This document shows, piece after piece, positions 49,973-55,385 of a stretch of 55,385 nucleotides of DNA. The translations under genes and the position numbers were made by a program. The notes beneath the pieces were generated by a model. That model made no database searches. It had not been told where the DNA came from and saw only the letters and a list, made by a program, of their open reading frames with translations. The stretch is from assembly GCF_000956525.1 (NCBI RefSeq), contig NZ_JYIW01000013.1, positions 1-55,385 on the forward strand, written 5' to 3'. Within the stretch, counting starts at the first letter, position 1; every line of letters starts with the position of its first letter. This DNA comes from Microbacterium oxydans (GTDB lineage Bacteria > Actinomycetota > Actinomycetes > Actinomycetales > Microbacteriaceae).

Positions 49973-51964
49973 TCAGCGGCCGCAGGTGCAGGCATCGCCT
50001 CCGCCGCAGCATGACCCGGCCGACGAGGCGCCGCCGTGCGCCTGCGACGACTCGGGCACATCCATCGCCGGGTTCTCGTCGAGGAAGCCGTTCGGCCTGA
50101 AGCGGAATCCGGCGGTGTCGACCGGCATGATCGGCCAGTCCTCCGGGCGAGGGAAGTGCGTGAGGCCGAAGGTGTGCCACAGCACGATGTCCTCGCCGTC
50201 GATCGAGCGGTCGCCGGCGGTGTACTCCGGCAGACCGGCGCCACCCTGATGCGCGTTGGGGTAGCGGCCGGCCGGCCAGATCTGTCCGTGCTCGTACTTC
50301 GTGGCCCAGAGGTGCTTCGTGGCGAACGCCGCTCGTGCCGCGACCGACGACGCGGGGTCTGCCATCAGCAGCGCGGTCGGCTCCGGCACCAGGTGATACG
50401 CGGTCGGTCGGCCCACGCGGTTGGTGCGCGAGGCGCTCTGCACCTCCCAGACGCGGGCCACGGAGGCGTCGGCCTCGCGCTGCGCCGCCGACTCGGTCGC
50501 CAGCGTCGTCTCCGACCAGGTGAACGCATTCCCGAAGGGGTTCTCCGGTCCCATCGGCACGCGTTGCGCGTCGACCTCGACGAGACGGTTGTCGTCGCCG
50601 TCGATCGCCACGTCGAGCCGAGCGCAGAACAGGTGCTGGTGCACCGGGGCGAAGACACCAGGGGCGAGCTCGGTGGCGTGCTTCTGCCGCACGCCTGGGA
50701 CTCCGGCCGCAGCGAACACGATGCCGGTGGCCTTCGCGACGACCTCGATCGATCCGTCGAGCGAGAAGTACCAGTAGAAGCCGTAGTCGTAGTTGCCGAT
50801 CGTCGAGAAGTACGACACCACGAAGCGGCGGGAGCGGCGCACCGCGGCGCGGCCTGCGAGATCGGTGTGCTTCCAGAGGATGCCGTCGTCCTCCTCGTGC
50901 ATGCAGATCACGTTCGGGATGCGCACTGGGTTGCCGTGGTCGTCCGCGACGTAGCCGTCGAGGTAGTGGATGACGCCGAGACAGTCGCAGCCGAGCTCGA
51001 GGTGGTTGGCGTTCTTGCCGAGCAGGTATTCCCCGGCGTCGAAGTAGCTGATCCAGAATCGACCGGGCGCGGTGTCGCCGTAGGGCACCACCATCTCGGG
51101 CACGCTGGCCCGGCTCAGGACCGAGCGCCCCTGGAACGCCACGTCGTGCAGCACCAGGCCCTCGCGCGCGTTGAAGTCCACCCGCATCGACCAGCCCTCC
51201 CACTCCACGAGCGATCCGGTGATCGCGAAGCTCGGACCCTCCGGCTGCGTGATCTCGATCGGCTTGAGCGACGTCCTGGCCTCGCCCTGCACCTCCGGGG
51301 AGTAGTTGCCGTGGCCGGCCGGGACCGGGACGTCGCCGTGGTCCTCGACGCGGATCACGCTGTTCGAGGTGAGGTCGATGTGCACGATCAGCCCCTCGAC
51401 CGGGTGCGCCCACGGTGAGTCGTCCTCGTCGTACTTCAGGAAGGTGAGCGATCGGATGACGCGGCGCCCGACCTCATCGGCACGCCCCGTGTAGCCGGGG
51501 GCGAGGGGGCCGCAGAACGCCAGGGCCATGTGGTCCTCGAGTCCTCGGCGGTGCATCGCCTCCTGCCATTCGGGGGAGGCCTTCGCGATCGCCTCGGCGC
51601 GCTCGTACTCCTCGAACAGGTACTGCGGCTGTCCGTAGGGCGGGGCGTCGTTGGGCACGCGCGCACTGCGGATCACCTCGCCACGGGTGATCGAGACGAC
51701 GACCTCGGTAGCGATGCCGGTCGCGGTGTCGAGGAGTGTCGCATCGATGCGGCGGTCGATCGGCGCACCCGGTGTCCAGGCAGCGAGCTCGTCTCTGGTC
51801 GGCTCGTCCGGGAGCAGCATCGGCACACGCACGGTGTCGGTGAGCAGCCCTGCCGTGTCGAGCACGACGCGGGCGGCGGCGATCTCGGCTGCGGTGAGCG
51901 GGTCGTGCGGATGCGGAGTCGCACGCTTCTCGAGGGTGATCGGCTGCGGGGAGTGGTGGGACAT
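49973..51964 (-). CDS. Copper-containing primary-amine oxidase (topaquinone)
   Basis: 663 residues from ATG 51964. Oxidises primary amines such as phenylethylamine, tyramine or histamine to aldehydes with release of ammonia and H2O2. Topaquinone precursor Tyr392 in STIGNYDYGFYW, catalytic base Asp309 in YFDAGEYLLG, copper ligands His442 and His444 (APVHQHLFCARL) and the third His in GLTHFPRPEDWPIMPVD. Close to the Arthrobacter amine oxidase pattern. No signal peptide, so cytosolic. The C-terminus carries a Cys-rich tail, SCCGGGDACTCGR, unlike the usual end. TetR-type sites flank the gene. Likely supplies phenylacetaldehyde to the ALDH and paa pathway. Confidence 0.95.
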   Translation of the reverse strand: MSHHSPQPITLEKRATPHPHDPLTAAEIAAARVVLDTAGLLTDTVRVPMLLPDEPTRDELAAWTPGAPIDRRIDATLLDTATGIATEVVVSITRGEVIRSARVPNDAPPYGQPQYLFEEYERAEAIAKASPEWQEAMHRRGLEDHMALAFCGPLAPGYTGRADEVGRRVIRSLTFLKYDEDDSPWAHPVEGLIVHIDLTSNSVIRVEDHGDVPVPAGHGNYSPEVQGEARTSLKPIEITQPEGPSFAITGSLVEWEGWSMRVDFNAREGLVLHDVAFQGRSVLSRASVPEMVVPYGDTAPGRFWISYFDAGEYLLGKNANHLELGCDCLGVIHYLDGYVADDHGNPVRIPNVICMHEEDDGILWKHTDLAGRAAVRRSRRFVVSYFSTIGNYDYGFYWYFSLDGSIEVVAKATGIVFAAAGVPGVRQKHATELAPGVFAPVHQHLFCARLDVAIDGDDNRLVEVDAQRVPMGPENPFGNAFTWSETTLATESAAQREADASVARVWEVQSASRTNRVGRPTAYHLVPEPTALLMADPASSVAARAAFATKHLWATKYEHGQIWPAGRYPNAHQGGAGLPEYTAGDRSIDGEDIVLWHTFGLTHFPRPEDWPIMPVDTAGFRFRPNGFLDENPAMDVPESSQAHGGASSAGSCCGGGDACTCGR

Positions 51965-51980
51965 CGTCGACCTCACTGAT

Positions 51981-51997
51981 TTCGAGCGAACGCTCAA
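51981..51997. promoter_or_regulatory. TetR-type operator before the amine oxidase gene
   Basis: GAGCG-AA-CGCTC (51984-51995) with outer TT/AA, close to TTGAGCG..CGCTCAA on the reverse strand. It lies 17-33 bp upstream of the amine oxidase ATG and matches the half site TTGAGCG at 52689, next to the tetR gene. Candidate site for that TetR. Confidence 0.55.
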
Positions 51998-52065
51998 TAA
52001 ACGGGTTGGCACGATGGTACGACGGAACGCCCCGGGTCACAAGACCCGGATCGTGCGCGCGAGGC

Positions 52066-52650
52066 TCAGGCGCGCCAGGGGGCCAGGATGCTGTCGAGCA
52101 CCGCGAGGTGGGCGCTCGACGGCTGCGGCTCCGTGACCTCGACGACCTGCTGCCCGTAGGTGACCGATCGCAGCAGCGCCATCACGGCATCCTGCGGGGT
52201 GTCCCGATGCAGTTCGCCGTCGGCGACGGCCTCCTCGAGGGCGGAGCGGATGCTGTCCTGCCAGGTCGCGAGGGTCGGTGCCCCGGCGTCGGGCGTCTCG
52301 GCGAGGGTTGCGACGCGTCCCCAGAAGCCGACCACGACGCGGGCTTCGGAGCGGGTCAGATCGTCGACCGGGAGGACTTCGCGCATGAGGGCGTGCAGGC
52401 GGGGGAGTCCGCGGAGGCCGTTCGTCGCGGCGGCGATGCGCTCGTCGGTGCGACGGGTGACCTCGGCGGCTGCGGCGCGCACGACGTCGTCGAATCCGTC
52501 GAAGTAGTGCCAGAGTGCTCCGGTGGCGACGCCGAGCTCGGTCGCGACGGCGCGGGATGACACGCGCTCGTGACCGTCGCGAGCGGCGACCGTCAGCAGC
52601 GCCTCGGCGATCTGGCGGCGGCGCTCATCATGGTCGACGATGCGGGGCAT
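52066..52650 (-). CDS. TetR-family transcriptional regulator of the amine oxidase locus
   Basis: 194 residues from ATG 52650; a longer form starts six codons earlier. N-terminal TetR helix-turn-helix (HERVSSRAVATELGVATGAL then WHYFDGFDDVVRAAAAE) and a helical C-terminal domain. Upstream of and in the same direction as the amine oxidase gene, with a membrane protein divergent. TTGAGCG-type palindromes before the amine oxidase gene and in the divergent promoter point to control of both, with autoregulation. Ligand unknown, perhaps an amine or aldehyde. Confidence 0.85.
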   Translation of the reverse strand: MPRIVDHDERRRQIAEALLTVAARDGHERVSSRAVATELGVATGALWHYFDGFDDVVRAAAAEVTRRTDERIAAATNGLRGLPRLHALMREVLPVDDLTRSEARVVVGFWGRVATLAETPDAGAPTLATWQDSIRSALEEAVADGELHRDTPQDAVMALLRSVTYGQQVVEVTEPQPSSAHLAVLDSILAPWRA

Positions 52651-52688
52651 GAGCCCATCTTGTCGCATCCGATCGAGGTCTGGCTATT

Positions 52689-52710
52689 TTGAGCGATTGA
52701 TCAATATAAT
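52689..52710 (+). promoter_or_regulatory. Operator and leaderless promoter before the membrane protein gene
   Basis: TTGAGCGATTGATCAA (52689-52704) is a partly symmetric element sharing TTGAGCG with the site at 51984. A consensus -10 TATAAT (52705-52710) follows directly, 7 bp before the ATG at 52718; no ribosome site is seen. Binding by the TetR would cover the promoter, and the transcript is probably leaderless. Confidence 0.6.
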
Positions 52711-52717
52711 CCGATCC

Positions 52718-53233
52718 ATGGGTGCACCCGCAGCGATGGCGCTGATGATCGCGAGCGCGATCGTCGCTGTCGCGTGCTGCCTCGGCGCGAGGCGCACGGT
52801 GCCATGGCAGGGGCGGCAGTCGGTGATCGTGATGGCCGCGGCGATGATCGGCATGGTCGCGGCGGCCGGTGACGCTCGCGTGCTGCTGCTCGCCGGGCTC
52901 ACCCTGCTCGTCTCGGCGATGCTCGGCACCGCGGGGCTGCGGGGGCGGCCGACCGTGCGCGCCTGCTGCCACCGGGCGCTCGGATCGCTCGTCATGGCGC
53001 TCTGCGCGTTCGCGAGCATCACGCACGGCGGCATGATCATCGAGCCGGGGCATGGGGCGCATCTCGCGTCGGATGCCGTTGGCGGGCTCGCGACCGTGGG
53101 GGTGGCGCTGCTCGTGGCGTGGACGATCGCCGACCGGATCCGTCCGCACGTGCGCGGCGTCGGGTCACGGCTCCTCGCGGTCGAATCGTGGTCGATGACC
53201 GTCGGTGTGATCGCCATGTGGGCGGCGCACTGA
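52718..53233 (+). CDS. Integral membrane protein of unknown function
   Basis: 171 residues from ATG 52718. Five predicted membrane helices (MALMIASAIVAVACCLGA; VIVMAAAMIGMVAAAGDA; LLLAGLTLLVSAMLGTAGL; LGSLVMALCAFASITHGGMI; LATVGVALLVAWTIADRI). Two His residues with Met in the fourth segment (ITHGGMIIEPGHGAHL) and a CC pair at the start could bind copper, but this is only a suggestion. Controlled by the same TetR-type site as the amine oxidase, which needs copper, so a copper-handling role would fit. Confidence 0.65.
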   Translation: MGAPAAMALMIASAIVAVACCLGARRTVPWQGRQSVIVMAAAMIGMVAAAGDARVLLLAGLTLLVSAMLGTAGLRGRPTVRACCHRALGSLVMALCAFASITHGGMIIEPGHGAHLASDAVGGLATVGVALLVAWTIADRIRPHVRGVGSRLLAVESWSMTVGVIAMWAAH

Positions 53234-53259
53234 CGCGGGGGCTCCGGTAGCGTGGCCGG

Positions 53260-53925
53260 ATGCCCCTCGCCCTGATCACCGGTGCCGCACGCGCGAACAG
53301 CATCGCAGCCGGCATCGTCCCCCGCCTTCGTTCGGCCGGCTGGACGGTCGTCACCAGCGACCTCCACGACGCCGACCATCCTGCAGACCTCTCCACCCAC
53401 GACGGTCCTGAGCAGCTGATCGCCGACGTGACGCGCGAGCACGGCCCGATCTCGGCGCTGATCCTGAGCCACGCGCACGATGTGGAATCCGGCATCCTCG
53501 ACACGACCGCCGCGAGCTTCGACCTGCACGTGGCCGTGAACGCCAGAGCGAGCCTGCTGCTGATCGCCGCCTTCGCGCGCCAGATCGGTGACGACGGCGG
53601 CGTGATCCTCGCGCTCACGAGCGATCACGTGACCGGCAACCTCCCGTACGGCGCCTCGAAGGGCGCGCTCGACCGGCTCGTCATCTCGGCGGCGCGCGAA
53701 CTCGGACCCAAGGGCATCTCCGCCAACGTGTTGAACCCCGGTCCGGTCGACACCGGCTGGATGGACGACGAGACGCGCGCCGAGCTCGGCGCGATGACTC
53801 CGCTCCGACGCCTCGGTCGCCCGGCCGACGTCGCCGCAGTGGTCGAGTTCCTCGTCTCGGACGAGGGGCGCTGGATCTCGGGCCAGCTGCTCAAGAGCGA
53901 TGGGGCGTTCTCGGCGCAGTTCTGA
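53260..53925 (+). CDS. SDR-family oxidoreductase
   Basis: 221 residues. Rossmann start ALITGAARANSIAAGI (a shortened glycine motif), catalytic Ser-type segment LALTSDH and YGASKGALDRLVI (Tyr-x-x-x-Lys), then LNPGPVDTGWMDDETRAELG and the C-terminal FLVSDEGRWISGQLLKSDGAF. Relatives are putative 3-oxoacyl-reductase-like enzymes. Only 26 bp after the membrane protein gene, so it may share its promoter. Substrate unknown. Confidence 0.82.
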   Translation: MPLALITGAARANSIAAGIVPRLRSAGWTVVTSDLHDADHPADLSTHDGPEQLIADVTREHGPISALILSHAHDVESGILDTTAASFDLHVAVNARASLLLIAAFARQIGDDGGVILALTSDHVTGNLPYGASKGALDRLVISAARELGPKGISANVLNPGPVDTGWMDDETRAELGAMTPLRRLGRPADVAAVVEFLVSDEGRWISGQLLKSDGAFSAQF

Positions 53926-53965
53926 GGGGGGCGGTGCTGGTGATCGCCGGCTCCGTGCGGCGGGG

Positions 53966-54283
53966 TCAGTGCCCGAACTCGATGAGCGCGACGCCGACCG
54001 CGATGAGGGCGACGCCGATGCCCATCAGCAGTGAGAAGTGGTCTTTGAAGATGACGCGGCCGAGGACGGCGGTCACGGCGACCCCGGCGGCGGCCCAGAT
54101 GCCGTAGGCGACGCCCACCGGCATTCCCATCGCGAGGATCGTGCCGAGTAGGACGAAGGCAGCGAGGTAGCCGACGACGATCACGGGGATCCAGCGCCGG
54201 CGGCGCAGTCCCTCTGATGCGCGGAGGCTGAGCGTCGCGGTGACCTCGCTCGCGATCGCGAGCGCGAGCAGCAGCCAGGTCAC
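53966..54283 (-). CDS. Small multidrug resistance (SMR) transporter subunit 2
   Basis: 105 residues from GTG 54283. Four-helix SMR transporter with the essential first-helix Glu in LLALAIASEVTATLSLRASEG and GMPVGVAYGIWAAAGVAVTAVLG. Two adjacent non-identical SMR genes usually make a heterodimeric antiporter (EbrAB/YkkCD type) that exports cationic drugs, guanidinium or polyamines. Its GTG overlaps the stop of subunit 1. Confidence 0.92.
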   Translation of the reverse strand: MTWLLLALAIASEVTATLSLRASEGLRRRRWIPVIVVGYLAAFVLLGTILAMGMPVGVAYGIWAAAGVAVTAVLGRVIFKDHFSLLMGIGVALIAVGVALIEFGH

Positions 54284-54657
54284 GAGGCGACCTCCGCCGG
54301 TGCTGTTGTGTCTCGCGCGTGCGAGCCCAACTCGACCAGCAGTACGCCGACGACGATGACGCCGACGCCGACGATCTGCACGGGTCCGAGCAGTTCGCCG
54401 AACAGCACGGTGCCGAGCACCGCGGTGAGCACCACGCCGATGGCGGACCAGATGCCGTAGGCGACGCCCACCGGCATCCCTCTGTCCAGCACGATCGACA
54501 GCAGCAAGAGCGACGACGTGTACCCGATCGCGACGGGGATGAGCCACAGCGGGTACGTGAAGCCCTCGGCGGCGCGCAGAGACAGCGTCGCCATCACCTC
54601 GAGCGCGATCGCGAGCAGCAGGGGAGGCCACGCCGAGCGGCGGGGTGACGGGGGCAT
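54280..54657 (-). CDS. Small multidrug resistance (SMR) transporter subunit 1
   Basis: 125 residues, AAAGGA ribosome site. Four helices; Glu in LLLAIALEVMATLSLRAAEG, then GMPVGVAYGIWSAIGVVLTAVLG. Hydrophilic tail GSHARDTTAPAEVAS makes it longer than its partner. Pairs with subunit 2. Its leader on the minus strand (54658-54760) contains short inverted repeats such as CAGG/CCTG and ACCGGCAT/ATGCCGGT; no known riboswitch consensus was recognised. Confidence 0.92.
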   Translation of the reverse strand: MPPSPRRSAWPPLLLAIALEVMATLSLRAAEGFTYPLWLIPVAIGYTSSLLLLSIVLDRGMPVGVAYGIWSAIGVVLTAVLGTVLFGELLGPVQIVGVGVIVVGVLLVELGSHARDTTAPAEVAS

Positions 54658-54729
54658 TCGGGTCCTTTCGAGAGGGTCCGAAGGAGGGAACGTGTCGGAT
54701 GCTCGCAGGATTCCCTGTCCGCGCGGTGA

Positions 54730-54784
54730 ACCGGCATGTCTTTCGTCTGCGATCTGCAGGATGCCGGTATGCCGGTATGCCGGA
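54730..54784. repeat. ATGCCGGT tandem triplet with inverted partner
   Basis: ATGCCGGT (54761-54768), ATGCCGGT (54769-54776) and ATGCCGGA (54777-54784) follow each other; the complement ACCGGCAT lies at 54730-54737, giving an 8-bp inverted repeat with a 23-base loop. Located between the divergent SMR and DUF222 genes. Confidence 0.6.
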
Positions 54785-54791
54785 ATATGAT

Positions 54792-54807
54792 TCGAACATA
54801 GCTTCGA
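54792..54807 (+). promoter_or_regulatory. Candidate LexA (SOS) box upstream of the DUF222 gene
   Basis: TCGAACATAGCTTCGA matches the actinobacterial SOS consensus TCGAACATATGTTCGA at 14 of 16 positions, with the central GAAC..TTC half sites intact except for one base. It is 31 bp before the DUF222 start. SOS control of 13E12-family genes is known in mycobacteria; here it is inferred from sequence only. Confidence 0.5.
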
Positions 54808-54838
54808 AACTCGGTGGTGGTCGGGATAAAATGGGGCT

Positions 54839-55385
54839 ATGGGGAAGCTGGTCGGGGTGCATGAGGCGGTGGCTCGCCTCGATGCGGCGTGGGCGGATGC
54901 CGACGATGCGACCGAGTTGTCCCGGGGTCAGTTGATCGCGGTGAATGCGGCGATCGGTGTGTTGCAGCGGCGTGTGGATGCGGTGCAAGTTGCTGTTGCG
55001 GCTGGGATCGCTCGCGAGTCGCGGCCGGAGCTCGGGGCGGGGAGTCTTGCGAAGCAGCAGGGGTTCCGGAATCCGGCGACGTTGATCGCCGCGACGACGG
55101 GAGGTTCCGCGGGTGATGCTGCTCGTCTGGTGGCGGTGGGGGAGGCGACCGCACCGCGCACGGATCTGGTCGGGGCGCCGGTACCGGCGAGATACCCGGC
55201 GGTGCGTGACGCGCTGGCCTCCGGAGTACTCGGGGTCGCAGCCGCGGGCCTGATCATTGCGGTGTTGGACCGGTGTCGGGTGGCGGCAGGGCCGGAGCGG
55301 ACCGTGGAGGGTGAGCGGGTGCTGGTGGAGCGTGCGGTGGGGGTGTCGTTGGATGATGTGCGGAAGCTGGTGGTGCGTGCGGAGG
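54839..55385 (+). CDS. DUF222-domain protein, truncated by the window edge
   Basis: At least 182 codons from ATG 54839, open to the end. N-terminal region of a DUF222/13E12 protein: GQLIAVNAAIGVLQRRVDAV, GFRNPATLIAATTGG, APVPARYPAVRDALASGVLG. The HNH part would lie beyond the window. Same family and orientation as the gene at 26302 but with little direct sequence identity, so they are distant paralogues. A contig often ends inside this kind of multicopy gene because assembly cannot place it. Confidence 0.82.
   Translation, partial: MGKLVGVHEAVARLDAAWADADDATELSRGQLIAVNAAIGVLQRRVDAVQVAVAAGIARESRPELGAGSLAKQQGFRNPATLIAATTGGSAGDAARLVAVGEATAPRTDLVGAPVPARYPAVRDALASGVLGVAAAGLIIAVLDRCRVAAGPERTVEGERVLVERAVGVSLDDVRKLVVRAE

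Noticed and set aside
54658..54760. Guanidine riboswitch before the SMR genes
   Set aside because: The leader lacks the conserved blocks I know for ykkC (guanidine-I), mini-ykkC or ykkC-III; only generic small stems are present.

Overview
The window is a stretch of high-GC actinobacterial DNA. The likely host is a member of Microbacteriaceae such as Microbacterium. The grounds are the codon bias, actinobacterial versions of every recognisable family, two DUF222/HNH (13E12-type) proteins and leaderless promoters. That genus call is inference from gene content, not a measured placement. The odd length, the Tn5 (Nextera)-like bases at the extreme left and the truncated repeat-family gene at the right suggest that this is one complete assembly contig.

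Layout. (1) 1-15.4 kb: phenylacetate catabolon in two blocks, both on the minus strand. The blocks are paaABCDE (epoxidase, 1-3870) and paaJ-paaF-paaH-paaZ-paaI-paaK (8045-14698). A divergent TetR regulator (PaaR-like) and GACC..GGTC palindromes stand at both promoters. Between the blocks lie a hypothetical protein, a RecQ helicase with a phosphoribosyltransferase-like tail, an alpha/beta hydrolase and a WYL regulator. (2) 15.4-21.9 kb: IclR regulator, then dihydroxyacetone kinase dhaK-dhaL-dhaM, where DhaM carries EIIA, HPr and a full-length enzyme I in one chain; then a lipoprotein. (3) 22-26.2 kb: branched-chain 2-oxoacid dehydrogenase E1alpha-E1beta-E2 with a divergent Lrp/AsnC regulator. 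(4) 26.3-27.9 kb: DUF222/HNH protein. (5) 28-38.2 kb: aldehyde dehydrogenase, GMC oxidoreductase, amidohydrolase, MoaF-like protein 1, APC permease, two SDRs and a HAD phosphatase flanked by long inverted repeats. (6) 38.3-47.2 kb: ABC transporter of the branched-chain amino acid (Liv) type with a permease-ATPase fusion, an NTF2-like protein, MoaF-like protein 2, a small membrane protein, a FeaR-like AraC regulator and a DUF998 protein. (7) 47.2-50 kb: RpiR regulator, sugar kinase and MurQ (cell-wall sugar recycling). (8) 50-55.4 kb: copper amine oxidase with a TetR regulator, membrane protein, SDR, paired SMR exporters and a second, truncated DUF222 protein.

The genes suggest one main theme. 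A topaquinone amine oxidase plus an aldehyde dehydrogenase could turn aromatic amines such as phenylethylamine into phenylacetate, which PaaK and the epoxidase pathway then take to acetyl-CoA and succinyl-CoA. The FeaR-like regulator and the MoaF-like proteins match the monoamine regulons known from enterobacteria. The most unusual features are these: two MoaF paralogues, each apparently operonic with a small-molecule importer; a family of short CCCT..AGGG / CGCT..AGCG repeats that sits between genes and is also translated in-frame inside or at the ends of four enzymes; and very long perfect inverted repeats around a phosphatase gene.
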